Assembly (NCBI GenBank): GCA_030432635.1
Contig: JAUIMB010000007.1
Span: forward strand, 1 to 64,000
Direction of reading: 5' to 3'
Origin: Bacteroidia bacterium
GTDB lineage: Bacteria; Bacteroidota; Bacteroidia; Flavobacteriales; Flavobacteriaceae
DNA: 64,000 nucleotides
Every line of letters starts with the position of its first letter. Position 1 is the first letter of the stretch. Of the stretch, positions 1-8,714 are shown piece after piece. A model generated the notes under the pieces. The model saw only the letters and a list, made by a program, of their open reading frames with translations, had not been told where the DNA came from and ran no database searches. Made by a program: the position numbers and the translations under genes.

Positions 1-110
1 ATAACGGCACTGCGATGCCAACCAGTGATTACTGGTTCGTGGTGGAGTACAGTGAGCCGGCAACGTTGCAACAGAAAGAGTTTAAAGCCCATTTTACCCT
101 GAAAAGATAA
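1..110 (+). CDS. C-terminal end of a T9SS type B cargo protein (partial)
   Basis: Only the last 35 codons of a gene that begins outside the window are present; the first complete codon is at base 3 and the stop is TAA. The peptide contains MPTSDYWFVVEY and ends KEFKAHFTLKR. This is the hallmark of the type B (gliding-motility-associated) C-terminal sorting domain, which directs large secreted adhesins through the type IX secretion system. The cargo itself cannot be identified from this fragment. The stop lies 4 bases before the start of a PorP/SprF gene, the usual arrangement for a SprB-like cargo and its dedicated membrane partner, so the two are probably cotranscribed. Confidence 0.85.
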   Translation, partial: NGTAMPTSDYWFVVEYSEPATLQQKEFKAHFTLKR

Positions 111-114
111 ACTT

Positions 115-1128
115 ATGAATCTAAAAAAGTATTGTTTAATTGCAATCATAGTATTAATTTCTAAAATAGGAACTGCTCAAGAGGGGTTACCTATTTATTC
201 AGATTACTTAACCGACAATTATTACCTTATCCATCCTTCAATGGCTGGAGTAGCGAACTGCGCTAAAATAAGATTAACAGCTCGAGCTCAGTGGTTTGGG
301 CAGGATGATGCGCCAAGCCTTCAAACCTTAAGTGCTAATAGTAGAATTGGTGATTCACCATCTGCCATTGGTGCTATTGTTTATAATGATAAGAATGGCT
401 ATCATTCTCAAACAGGTGGTTATCTTACTTATGCGCATCATTTAATGTTTTCACGAAACACCATTGATTTGAATATGCTGTCTTTTGGTTTGAGTGCTGG
501 ATTAATTCAATACAAGTTAGATCAATCTGAGTTTTTTGCCGATGGTTTCGACCCAGTTATAGCCGCTGGAGGTCTTGAGCCCACAGCTACAAATTTCAAT
601 ATTGATTTTGGATTTTCGTACCATTTGATTGATTTCTATGCGCATTTGACAGTTAAGAATGTTTTAAACAATGAAGGAATTAACTTAAATGAACAAGGTT
701 TAAGTTATGACAACTTAAGAACTTATATATTTTCTTTAGGGAATACTTTCAATAAATTTGGTAGTGATTGGAGTTTTGAACCTTCAGCAATGTTTATGTA
801 TAGAGATGCTACAGAGGAGGCATCCTTTGATATAAATCTTAAGACCTATAAGGAAATGGATTTTGGAACACTCTGGGGAGGTTTATCTTATAGAAGAAGT
901 TTAGATGGAGCTGAGTTTTTGGATAATTCTGGTGTTAGTAGTCAAAAATTGCAATATATCACCCCTTTTTTAGGGGTTGACTATAATAGCTTTGTATTTG
1001 CTTATACCTATTCTTATCAAGCAAATTCAGTTGTGTTTAACAATGGTGGATTTCATCAAATTACTTTAGGCTATAATTTCAATTGTCGTCGTGAGAAATA
1101 CGAATGTAATTGTCCGGCTATTAATTAG
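115..1128 (+). CDS. PorP/SprF family type IX secretion system membrane protein
   Basis: A 337-residue outer-membrane protein with a signal peptide at residues 1-22 ending TAQ. The mature start has the family pattern: a tyrosine-rich stretch, then HPSMAG, then a basic RAQWFG with DDAPSLQT shortly after. The rest alternates short beta strands and turns as expected of a barrel. PorP/SprF proteins are thought to receive a specific type B cargo at the cell surface and hold or attach it. That fits the immediately upstream gene fragment, which ends in a type B sorting domain. Only 4 bases separate the genes. A cysteine-containing tail (CRREKYECNCP) is typical of the flavobacterial members. Family assignment is firm; the exact cargo is unknown. 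Confidence 0.9.
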   Translation: MNLKKYCLIAIIVLISKIGTAQEGLPIYSDYLTDNYYLIHPSMAGVANCAKIRLTARAQWFGQDDAPSLQTLSANSRIGDSPSAIGAIVYNDKNGYHSQTGGYLTYAHHLMFSRNTIDLNMLSFGLSAGLIQYKLDQSEFFADGFDPVIAAGGLEPTATNFNIDFGFSYHLIDFYAHLTVKNVLNNEGINLNEQGLSYDNLRTYIFSLGNTFNKFGSDWSFEPSAMFMYRDATEEASFDINLKTYKEMDFGTLWGGLSYRRSLDGAEFLDNSGVSSQKLQYITPFLGVDYNSFVFAYTYSYQANSVVFNNGGFHQITLGYNFNCRREKYECNCPAIN

Positions 1129-1150
1129 TCTCATTTTTATATAAAACATA

Positions 1151-1178
1151 AAAAAAGCCTTGATTTTAAGGCTTTTTT
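1151..1178 (+). terminator. Rho-independent terminator after the PorP/SprF gene
   Basis: An 11-base perfect inverted repeat (arms AAAAAAGCCTT and AAGGCTTTTTT) flanks a six-base loop and ends in a T run. It lies 23 bases after the stop codon. The A-rich left arm means it could also work in the other direction. Confidence 0.85.
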
Positions 1179-1295
1179 GCATTGCATTAGTGATGGAGGT
1201 ATTGTTGGAGCTCATCTATGATAGCGACTACCGAGAGCACGACGCTCTTTTGATATGTTTAGTCAAAAGAGCGTAATGCCCAAAGAAATTAATGA

Positions 1296-2450
1296 CTACC
1301 AAGAATATTTTTTGTCTTTGGCCTGTGTCTTTATCGCGTTGATCATGGCATTTTCCAATGCATTATTTTTTTCGGTTTCATGGGTGTTGATAAACTCACG
1401 ACGCTTCTCATTTAACTTTTGGATTTCTTTTTGAATGACCATACGCTCTTGACGCATTTTTGAAACATAAGCTTTAATCTCGGAGATACTTTTATTCTTA
1501 AGTTCTTGAGGGAGCTCATTCTTTTTGAGATTTTCGTATTTAAAACCTTTTTCATTTTCGGCATCCACTAAATCCCAGTTTGAATTTTTATACAAATGCG
1601 AACTTTTGCTCACTGTTCTACTCACGGCATTTTCTTCACTGTAATCCATAGCATTCAGGTCTTGCTCTGCTTGAAGAGCCATTTTCATTCGACCTGTATT
1701 TCCATAGGCTATATAGGTCTTGTTTAGCCTTTGGTTCAAGTTTAAAATTTGATCGTCGTAAGGTGTTGCGACATAGGTAGTAGCATGGTTATGATTGATG
1801 GCCATATAGTTGCCGTGTGATAAATCGGCTCCTTCCTTCCAATAAGAACTTATGCCTTGGTCGTAGTCACCACAAAAAATGGTATTGATGCTCACTCCTT
1901 TTTTATGAGCGTGTTTGGCAGCATCCTTATAACTTATTTTTCCTTGTGTGAATGGCTCATTACCAGCAATGAATATAAGTTTTAGGTCATCAGGGTTTTC
2001 TCCCCAATTTAGTTGGTTTAATGATGTGTTGATTACGTAGCCACAAAATTCGTCACCTCCATTTGTTGTTAAAGAAAATAGTTGTTTGGAAATTTCATCA
2101 AGGTCATCACTAAATGCCAATACTTGTCTAATATAGCCTTCAGTGCTATTAAGATTGTCGTTACCATATTCATACAAAGCGATTTTTAGACTAGGTTTTT
2201 CATTGCCACATTTTGCATAAGACAATTCGTTAACGATGTCCCATAATTGTGCCTTGGCTTGATCTATGAGCCCATCCATACTATTGCTGGTGTCTAGTAA
2301 CAATGCCACCTTGATGAATTGTTTATTTGGATGATGTGTTTTTGTATTGACTAACGCTATGGGTTCTGCATGTTTTTTTTCATTGGCGTTACATGCTAGC
2401 ATGCTAATTGCTATACAAGAAATTGTGAGTGTTTTAAATATAGTTTTCAT
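1296..2450 (-). CDS. VWA domain lipoprotein
   Basis: A 384-residue exported protein. The first 20 residues are a lipoprotein signal ending MLAC, with cysteine 20 as the lipidation site; methionine at -3 is slightly off the consensus. A von Willebrand factor A domain follows. Its metal-ion (MIDAS) motif DTSNS is at residues 53-57 after the hydrophobic strand VALLLDTS, and its later strand LKLIFIAGNEPF also fits. The C-terminal third is a charged, helical, coiled-coil-prone tail rich in Lys, Glu and Arg. VWA domains bind protein ligands through a metal ion; the partner here is unknown. The gene is downstream of a SIMPL protein with a 48-base gap, so the two are likely cotranscribed. Confidence 0.8.
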   Translation of the reverse strand: MKTIFKTLTISCIAISMLACNANEKKHAEPIALVNTKTHHPNKQFIKVALLLDTSNSMDGLIDQAKAQLWDIVNELSYAKCGNEKPSLKIALYEYGNDNLNSTEGYIRQVLAFSDDLDEISKQLFSLTTNGGDEFCGYVINTSLNQLNWGENPDDLKLIFIAGNEPFTQGKISYKDAAKHAHKKGVSINTIFCGDYDQGISSYWKEGADLSHGNYMAINHNHATTYVATPYDDQILNLNQRLNKTYIAYGNTGRMKMALQAEQDLNAMDYSEENAVSRTVSKSSHLYKNSNWDLVDAENEKGFKYENLKKNELPQELKNKSISEIKAYVSKMRQERMVIQKEIQKLNEKRREFINTHETEKNNALENAMINAIKTQAKDKKYSW

Positions 2451-2460
2451 GTTTTCTGAA

Positions 2461-2500
2461 TTTTATTCTATTTGTATTTTATTCTATTTGTATTTTATTT
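2461..2500. repeat. 16-bp tandem repeat between the SIMPL and VWA genes
   Basis: The unit TTTTATTCTATTTGTA occurs twice without change and then continues for eight further bases with one mismatch. It fills almost the whole intergenic gap and just reaches the stop codon of the SIMPL gene. It lies in the leader of the downstream VWA gene on the minus strand. Slippage could change the spacing between the two genes. Confidence 0.8.
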
Positions 2501-3515
2501 AATCTGTTTGAAGGGCTTTGATATCTAGGGTTCCATTTGGTGATACCACATAATATTTGTGTTTGACTTCAGTTTTGACCGTTGGTTCTGGAGTAATTTC
2601 CTTTGGCTTTGGTGTGAATTGCAACTTGATGTTCATACCTATTTGAACTACAGGTTCTATTATGGATGGATTGATAACAACATCATAGTTTTCATAAGAT
2701 AATGGTTGATAATAATAGGACGTTTGCTTTTTAGCACTTGTCACACCTTTACTCTTTTTAATAGCTTCAAACGACACACTATTGAAAGCTTGGTAACTTT
2801 GGTAAAAATCCTTTGGAAAATAGCAGTACTGGTCATCTGCCATTGCGATATTGTAGTTTGTTAAGTCAAATCCGAGTACCTTGTAATATGCTTTTTTAGT
2901 TTCGATAAGTTTTAAAAGTTTGGTTTGTAGGTTGCTGTAAACTTCAGCTATATTGTCTATGAAATAATCAACCTTGACTAGATTGTAAATTTCGCTTTTT
3001 GCACATGCAGAAAGAATGGTTTCGAACTGATTCGTTTTTGTGAATTGTATATGAAGATTTTGCTGGAGCTCAAATCCTTTTGGAACTTCCGTATAGGTTT
3101 TGCTGAATAGCTTTTTTTGGACTTCAATTTCATAATTTGGAACAAAGGAAATTACATCAATTGCCATATTATCTTCGGTAATTCCGATGGTTTTTAAGGC
3201 ACCTTTTACCTTATCGATACGTTGGTTCATTAGTAGATTTGTACTATCGGCACTCGAACCGATTTGTGAAACATTGAAGATTGCCGTATAGGTCACTGCT
3301 TGAACATTTTGCAAAGCTTTAACATCAATCGTTATCTGTGTACTCGGGTTTAGGGTTTTATTGATGTGTTTCTGAATAGCAGGATTGTAAAGGTTGGCGT
3401 TGCCTGAGTGAAGGATGTTTTGTCTTGAAATTTGGTCATAGTTCCCTTTGTGCTGCGCTTGTAAAGTTATGGCTGCAAAGGTTATAAGCATCCAGCAAAG
3501 CATTTGATTTTTCAT
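2499..3515 (-). CDS. SIMPL (DUF541) domain-containing periplasmic protein
   Basis: A 338-residue protein with a signal peptide at residues 1-21 ending LQAQ. The central part follows the SIMPL pattern: a strand with ITIDV, then TYTAIFNVSQIG, a helix with repeated Lys, and the 'ITEDNMAIDVISFVPNYE' region that matches the variable-numbered sites of the family. The C-terminus is rich in Pro, Lys and Thr and ends with a short hydrophobic strand. SIMPL proteins form periplasmic or surface oligomers and have been tied to stress tolerance and envelope integrity; no enzymatic role is known. It is the first gene of a probable two-gene unit with the VWA lipoprotein. The family call is moderately sure because the match is by pattern only. 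Confidence 0.65.
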   Translation of the reverse strand: MKNQMLCWMLITFAAITLQAQHKGNYDQISRQNILHSGNANLYNPAIQKHINKTLNPSTQITIDVKALQNVQAVTYTAIFNVSQIGSSADSTNLLMNQRIDKVKGALKTIGITEDNMAIDVISFVPNYEIEVQKKLFSKTYTEVPKGFELQQNLHIQFTKTNQFETILSACAKSEIYNLVKVDYFIDNIAEVYSNLQTKLLKLIETKKAYYKVLGFDLTNYNIAMADDQYCYFPKDFYQSYQAFNSVSFEAIKKSKGVTSAKKQTSYYYQPLSYENYDVVINPSIIEPVVQIGMNIKLQFTPKPKEITPEPTVKTEVKHKYYVVSPNGTLDIKALQTD

Positions 3516-3727
3516 TCGTTGTGTTCGTTATTTGATTAATACTGTAAATCTAGAAGCCCCTTTGCCCAAATAAAAGTAGCGATGAGCCAATTCACCAAAT
3601 GATTGAGTAATGATGGTTAGATAATGAGTGAACAAGGAGAATTTGCAATCTATTTTGAAGGTTTACGAGAACTCACATTTTATTTAACCAATTAAAGTGT
3701 GTAAGTTTATTCCGTGTATTACTTCGA

Positions 3728-5893
3728 ATGAGATATATATTGTACATATTAACAGCGATTACATTCTTTGTGAGTTTGCCAACCTCTGCACAAAAAGAGT
3801 TGGATAATATGACAACGAATGAAGCCCCTTTGTTGACCATAAGAGGTTCTGTTAGGGAAAGTGATAGCTATAAACCCATCTCAAAAGTCAATATTGAAGT
3901 TAATGGAGGCTCTTATACCAAAACGGATGATAATGGATCTTTTGTGATTAGGGCAAGGCAAGGTGATTTATTGATCATTAGGCATAAGGATTTTGAAACG
4001 GTCTATCATACGATTCAGGATGATGAACGAATTACCGTCGAAGTTGAGCCAGCGATTTCTGAGACCAAAGATGGTAAAATCTATAGTCGAAAGGATATAA
4101 AGTTGTTCAATGCCTTGATAGATTCGGTAGGAAAGTATAAAAAACAAGATGTTGAAAAAAGTATATCTTTCGTTGGTGATGCCTTATCACAAAGTAACTC
4201 ACAACAACAAAATGCTGAGGCTTATCTCGTTTTGGCTGAAGTTTATATGCACTGGAAACAGTTTGATCTGGCAGTGACCAACTATAGGGTCAGTCTTCAA
4301 AATCGCGAAACAAATGAGGCTAAATTAGGATTGGCCAAAGCTTATGAACGCAATAAGAACTACCAGGAAAGCCTCGATACCTACGAAGCCATCGACAAAA
4401 ACCAATTGAATAACTATCAACTTGTGACCTTATATGAAGGATTGGGTGACACCTACTTCATGATCAAGAACTATGATGAATCCATAGATGCCTACCAAAA
4501 CGGTTTGAAGGTTGCTAATCAGCATTTGATAAAGCCCAAGGTTGTCGACCTTAATTCTAAGATTGCACAAGCTTATAATGCTAATGGAAAGGTGGATAAA
4601 GCTGAAACTTTTTTTGACAACTCGCTAAACCTAGCTGAAAAGGAAACAAAACAACGTGGATTGGAAGAAAAGGTCACTGTAGCAGACTTTCAGAATACCA
4701 ATAGAAATTATATTGAAGAAATTCAACTGCGGAAGGAAATTGTAGAAGACGTCGAAGAAGCAGAACGGGATTCCATTATCACAAATGAAAGTGCATTAAC
4801 TCCTCAAAAGCAGAATTATAAAATTGGGAATGCGTATTTCTTGCAGAAAGATTACAGTAATGCTATTCCGTATTTGGAGAAGAGTATCGAGGAAGCTGAA
4901 ACTAAAAACGATTTGATTGTCAAGAAAGATGCCACTCGAAAACTTGTGGATGTCTTTGCTGAATCTGGAGATTTTGAAAAGGCAAAGGAAGCTTTCGAAA
5001 GTTATAAATTCACCGTAGACCAGTTATATGTCAAGCGTGAACAAGAACTGTCTCAGGCAGATCTATTCCGACGAAATATCATAGAGAAGAATAATCGCAT
5101 AACAAGTTTGGAGAGTGACAGAGCCCTCAACGAAAGTTTGACTAGCGAACGCAATAAAAATCAGCAATTGATCATCTATTCGTTGATTGCTGGACTGGTT
5201 TTACTACTCATAACGGCATTTTTCATGTTTAAATATATAAAGCAACAACGCTTGGCCAACAATCTGTTGGCTTTAAAATCGTTGCGCAGCCAAATGAATC
5301 CACATTTCATATTCAATGCCTTAAACTCAGTGAATAGTTTTATTGCCAGCAATGATGAACGCACTGCGAATAAGTACTTGTCTGATTTTTCACATTTAAT
5401 GCGATCGGTATTGGAAAACAGTGAGGAAGATTTTATTCCGTTGGAAAAGGAAATTGAATTGTTGGAACTGTACACCAAATTAGAACATTTCAGGTTTCAG
5501 GATAAGTTTGACTATGATATAAGCGTGCATGAGGATGTTCCTGTTTCAGAATATAAAATTCCGCCAATGTTATTGCAACCTTATATCGAAAATGCGGTGT
5601 GGCATGGGTTACGCTATAAGACTGAAAAGGGACATTTACAGATTACCATCTCCAAAAAAAGCGATACCGAAATTACGATTACTGTTGCCGATGATGGTAT
5701 CGGAAGAGCGCGTTCCAAGGGACTCAAGACAGCCAATCAACAGAAACAAAAGTCAAAGGGCATGGGCAATATAAAGAAACGTGTTGCGATTTTGAACGAT
5801 ATGTATAAAGATAAGGTTGATGTGATTATCGATGATTGCCATGATAGAGGTGATGTTGGAACCAAAGTTGTGGTGACTTTAAAAAAAGATTAA
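3728..5893 (+). CDS. TPR sensor histidine kinase, LytS type, with N-terminal TTR-like domain
   Basis: A 721-residue sensor kinase. A signal peptide (1-21) is followed by a transthyretin/carboxypeptidase-regulatory-like beta domain (about 36-108: RGSVRESDSYKPISKVNIEV, then the DDNGSF turn). TPR repeats come next (about 160-425), then a coiled coil, one membrane segment (about 482-503) and a LytS-type kinase core. The phospho-acceptor is histidine 526 in NPHFIFN. The ATPase domain shows the N box (ENAVWHGLRYK) and the G box (DDGIGRA). The periplasmic TPR array and beta domain probably sense a protein or peptide ligand. The LytTR regulator begins 28 bases downstream, so they form a two-component system. 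Confidence 0.9.
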   Translation: MRYILYILTAITFFVSLPTSAQKELDNMTTNEAPLLTIRGSVRESDSYKPISKVNIEVNGGSYTKTDDNGSFVIRARQGDLLIIRHKDFETVYHTIQDDERITVEVEPAISETKDGKIYSRKDIKLFNALIDSVGKYKKQDVEKSISFVGDALSQSNSQQQNAEAYLVLAEVYMHWKQFDLAVTNYRVSLQNRETNEAKLGLAKAYERNKNYQESLDTYEAIDKNQLNNYQLVTLYEGLGDTYFMIKNYDESIDAYQNGLKVANQHLIKPKVVDLNSKIAQAYNANGKVDKAETFFDNSLNLAEKETKQRGLEEKVTVADFQNTNRNYIEEIQLRKEIVEDVEEAERDSIITNESALTPQKQNYKIGNAYFLQKDYSNAIPYLEKSIEEAETKNDLIVKKDATRKLVDVFAESGDFEKAKEAFESYKFTVDQLYVKREQELSQADLFRRNIIEKNNRITSLESDRALNESLTSERNKNQQLIIYSLIAGLVLLLITAFFMFKYIKQQRLANNLLALKSLRSQMNPHFIFNALNSVNSFIASNDERTANKYLSDFSHLMRSVLENSEEDFIPLEKEIELLELYTKLEHFRFQDKFDYDISVHEDVPVSEYKIPPMLLQPYIENAVWHGLRYKTEKGHLQITISKKSDTEITITVADDGIGRARSKGLKTANQQKQKSKGMGNIKKRVAILNDMYKDKVDVIIDDCHDRGDVGTKVVVTLKKD

Positions 5894-5921
5894 ACGCGAC
5901 CATAAAACAAAAAATAATCAG

Positions 5922-6656
5922 GTGAAGTTAAGATCAATTATTGTAGAGGACGAAGAAACCAGTAGGCAAATTCTAAAAAATTATTTAGGTAAATATTGTC
6001 CGAATGTTGAAGTGTTAGGTGAAGCATCCAATGTAGAAGAGGCTTTGGTGTTGATTCGCAATACTACATTGGATTTGGTGTTTTTAGATGTTGAAATGCC
6101 CTATGGAAATGCTTTTGATTTGCTTGATAAGGTAGGCGATATTGATTTTGAGACCGTTTTTGTTACTGCCTACAACCACTATGCTATAGATGCCTTAAAT
6201 GCGCACGCATCATATTATTTGATGAAGCCAATTTCAATTGATGACCTAATAAAAGCCGTAGACTACGTCACCGAAATTAAGATTAAGGAAGAAGCACTTC
6301 AAGATCAGGTGTTGGTTCCAAAAACCATGTCAGTTAATGGGAAAATTACTATTCCGCAGCAAAATGGTTTTGAGGTTTTGGAAACGGCTCAAATTTTGTA
6401 TTGCAAAGCCGATGATAATTACACTGAAATTTTCTTAGATAACAATAAAAAGAAATTGGTAAGTAAAACCTTGAAGTATTTTGAAGACGCCTTGAGCGAA
6501 AGTGGGTTTGCAAGAGTTCATAAAAGTTATTTGGTGAATGTGAATGAGGTTATTAAATATGTTAAGGGAAAAGGAGGAAGTGTGGTGCTAAGCAATGGTA
6601 AGGAAATTATGGTCTCAGCTTCTAAAAAATCTAATCTATTATCTTATTTTAAATAA
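5922..6656 (+). CDS. LytTR response regulator
   Basis: A 244-residue regulator with a receiver domain (about 1-120) and a LytTR DNA-binding domain (about 145-243). The receiver has the acidic pocket EDEE near residue 9, the phospho-acceptor aspartate in LVFLDVEMP, and the conserved lysine in LMKPIS. The DNA-binding part has the family signatures YCKADDNYTEIFL and FARVHKSYLVNV. The start is GTG; no ATG fits the conserved N-terminus. It follows the kinase gene at 28 bases and is its expected partner. LytTR proteins bind pairs of short direct repeats about two helical turns apart. Confidence 0.92.
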   Translation: MKLRSIIVEDEETSRQILKNYLGKYCPNVEVLGEASNVEEALVLIRNTTLDLVFLDVEMPYGNAFDLLDKVGDIDFETVFVTAYNHYAIDALNAHASYYLMKPISIDDLIKAVDYVTEIKIKEEALQDQVLVPKTMSVNGKITIPQQNGFEVLETAQILYCKADDNYTEIFLDNNKKKLVSKTLKYFEDALSESGFARVHKSYLVNVNEVIKYVKGKGGSVVLSNGKEIMVSASKKSNLLSYFK

Positions 6657-6698
6657 CATTTTCATCTACATTTATTTTATCCAACTAACAAGAAGATC

Positions 6699-7220
6699 AT
6701 GCCAATTATCAAACCTGTAAGAGGACAACAGCCTCAAATCCCGAACGATTGTTTTATTGCTGAAAATGCTACTATAGTAGGAGAAGTCACTATGGGCAAC
6801 GCATGTAGTGTTTGGTTCAATGCAGTCATAAGAGGTGATGTGCATTATATCAAAATGGGTAATAAAGTCAATGTTCAAGATGGTGCTGTGATTCATGCAA
6901 CCTATCAAAAATCACCAACGACGATAGGCAACAATGTTTCAATTGGACACAATGCCATAGTCCACGGCTGTACAATTCATGACAATGTGCTTATTGGGAT
7001 GGGTAGTATTGTTATGGATGACTGTATCGTGGAAAGTAATAGCATCATTGCGGCAGGAGCCGTAGTCACTAAAAATACAGTCGTAGAATCTGGAAGTATT
7101 TATGCTGGTATTCCTGCTAAAAAAGTTAAGGATGTCAGTGCAGCGTTAATTTCAGGTGAGATTGATCGCATTGCCAACAATTATGTTAAGTATTCGAGTT
7201 GGTTTAAACCTGAAGAATGA
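6699..7220 (+). CDS. Gamma-class carbonic anhydrase-like hexapeptide protein
   Basis: A 173-residue left-handed beta-helix protein of the YrdA/PaaY type. Hexapeptide turns run from about residue 20 to 140. The three zinc-binding histidines of the family are visible at 66 (VIHAT), 84 (IGHN) and 89 (IVHGC), with the expected five-residue spacing of the last two. Length is normal for bacterial gamma carbonic anhydrase-like proteins, many of which have weak or untested activity. A signal peptide is absent, so it should be cytoplasmic. It lies 42 bases after the response regulator and may be cotranscribed, but nothing links its function to signalling. Confidence 0.85.
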   Translation: MPIIKPVRGQQPQIPNDCFIAENATIVGEVTMGNACSVWFNAVIRGDVHYIKMGNKVNVQDGAVIHATYQKSPTTIGNNVSIGHNAIVHGCTIHDNVLIGMGSIVMDDCIVESNSIIAAGAVVTKNTVVESGSIYAGIPAKKVKDVSAALISGEIDRIANNYVKYSSWFKPEE

Positions 7221-7228
7221 TCACACTG

Positions 7229-7265
7229 AGGCCTACTTGATTTTTAAAATAGAGTAGGTCTTATT
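7229..7265. terminator. Possible weak terminator between convergent genes
   Basis: A nine-base stem (AGGCCTACT with AGTAGGTCT, one G-T pair) and a 15-base loop lie between two convergent genes. The T tract after it is short and interrupted, so this is less certain than the other terminators in the window. Confidence 0.4.
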
Positions 7266-7272
7266 AGAAATG

Positions 7273-8052
7273 TTAAAAATCCAACATCCTCACATTAAAT
7301 TTGTCATCCAAAATGTGCTTAAGTACGTCAATGTTTCCGTTGGAAAAGAAATGAATATTGGGAGAATTGGTACTAAGATTTAAAAGGTTGTTTTGTTCTA
7401 ATATAGCCTTGGTTTGTTTTGCTACCGCCAAACCAGAATCGATAATTTTGACATGCTTAGGCAGTAATGTCAATAATTGCGGAATCAAATAAGGATAGTG
7501 CGTACATCCCAAAACCAAATAATCGATATCAGCCTGTAGCATGGGTGAAATGTACGTCTCTAATAAGGCTTTCATAGCGTCACTATCGGTTTCTCCAGCT
7601 TCTATTAAAGGAACAATGCCTTCGCCAACCTGTTCTATTACTTTAATGCCATTACTGTATAGATCCGTAGTTTTATGAAAGAGTTCACTGCTCAACGTGC
7701 CTTTTGTTGCTAATATACCAACAGCTCTAGTTTGTGTGTTCAAGGCAGCAGGTTTAATTGCTGGTTCGATGCCTATGAATGGGACATCATAGGTTGAGCG
7801 CAATTGTTGGATTGCATTGGTTGTGGCAGTATTACAGGCAACAACAATTAGTTTGCAGTTTTTGTTCAGCAGTAATTCGGTGTTTTTTATACTGAGCTCG
7901 AGGATTTTGGTTTTGCTTTTGTTTCCGTAAGGAGCATTTTTACTGTCTGCCAGATAAATACAGTTTTCATGAGGTAACAAGGCATGGATTTCCTTAAAGA
8001 TGGATGTGCCTCCAATTCCGGAATCAAATATACCAATAGGTTTTGTACTCAT
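7273..8052 (-). CDS. murI: Glutamate racemase
   Basis: A 259-residue enzyme that interconverts L- and D-glutamate for peptidoglycan synthesis. Family signatures are complete: GIFDSGIGG at residues 7-15 with D10 and S11, the first catalytic cysteine C73 in VACNTATTNA, and the second, C183, in LGCTHYPYL followed by H185. Length is standard. It is the last gene of the minus-strand envelope cluster, but a terminator separates it from the ompH gene before it, so it probably has its own promoter. Confidence 0.96.
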   Translation of the reverse strand: MSTKPIGIFDSGIGGTSIFKEIHALLPHENCIYLADSKNAPYGNKSKTKILELSIKNTELLLNKNCKLIVVACNTATTNAIQQLRSTYDVPFIGIEPAIKPAALNTQTRAVGILATKGTLSSELFHKTTDLYSNGIKVIEQVGEGIVPLIEAGETDSDAMKALLETYISPMLQADIDYLVLGCTHYPYLIPQLLTLLPKHVKIIDSGLAVAKQTKAILEQNNLLNLSTNSPNIHFFSNGNIDVLKHILDDKFNVRMLDF

Positions 8053-8118
8053 ATTTTATACTACTGTTTACGGGTTTTCGAAATAGTGTTCCTTTAGAAA
8101 ATCCACTTGTAAAAATAA

Positions 8119-8148
8119 AAAAGCCACTTGTATAAAGTGGCTTTTTGT
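8119..8148 (-). terminator. Terminator after the first ompH-like gene
   Basis: An AAAAGCCACTT / AAGTGGCTTTT stem with a five-base loop. Read on the minus strand it ends in a T-rich run, so it terminates the ompH transcript and insulates murI. Confidence 0.85.
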
Positions 8149-8171
8149 AATTTTATTTGAATGTCTAGGTT

Positions 8172-8681
8172 TTAGAACCCTAATTCTTTCTTGACGTCTG
8201 CTAAAAGATCTTTACCTGTGGCAACGATTACACCTCCACCTTGGGTAGAATCCAATACATATTGAAAGCCTTGTGCAGCAGCTACTTTTGTAATAGCAGC
8301 TTTGGCTTTTTCAAAAATAGGCTTTAAAAGTGCAGCCTCTTTTTTGGCAAGGTCTTCTTGGGCTCCAGCTTGAAACTCTCTGATGCCTTGTTCCATTTGC
8401 TGAACTTCCTTAGTACGGTTTATGTTTTCCTCTTCGGTTTTTGAATCGACCTCAGCTCTATACTGAGTGATTTTGTTTTGAAGTTCGGTAACCGCATCCT
8501 TGTACTGTGCGTCATAGGTTTTGGATAACTTTTCGATTTCAGCCTGCGCAGCTTTCATCTCTGGCATGGCCTGAACCAACTCAGTAGTATTTATATGTGC
8601 TACTTTACTTTGTGCTGAGGCAAGACTTGTTGTTCCAACCACGAGTAGAGCTGCTAATAATAGGGTTTTTAATTGTTTCAT
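8172..8681 (-). CDS. OmpH/Skp family periplasmic chaperone
   Basis: A 169-residue Skp-like protein. The signal peptide (1-23) ends ASA. The mature part starts with the core strand KVAHINTTELVQAMPEM, continues as a long charged coiled coil (about 45-115), and closes with the second half of the core (AITKVAAAQGFQYVLDSTQGGGVIVATG). Skp trimers hold unfolded outer-membrane proteins on the way to BamA. It is the second of two tandem family members downstream of bamA, with a 33-base gap between them. Confidence 0.92.
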   Translation of the reverse strand: MKQLKTLLLAALLVVGTTSLASAQSKVAHINTTELVQAMPEMKAAQAEIEKLSKTYDAQYKDAVTELQNKITQYRAEVDSKTEEENINRTKEVQQMEQGIREFQAGAQEDLAKKEAALLKPIFEKAKAAITKVAAAQGFQYVLDSTQGGGVIVATGKDLLADVKKELGF

Positions 8682-8714
8682 TTTAAAAATTGTTACGTGT
8701 TATAATTATTGTTT

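Noticed and set aside
2461-2500. Tandem repeats as a CRISPR array
   Set aside because: The units are only 16 bases, contiguous without spacers, and no cas genes are near.
5176-5478. A 100-codon minus-strand frame
   Set aside because: It covers the conserved histidine-kinase core on the opposite strand and shows no features of its own.
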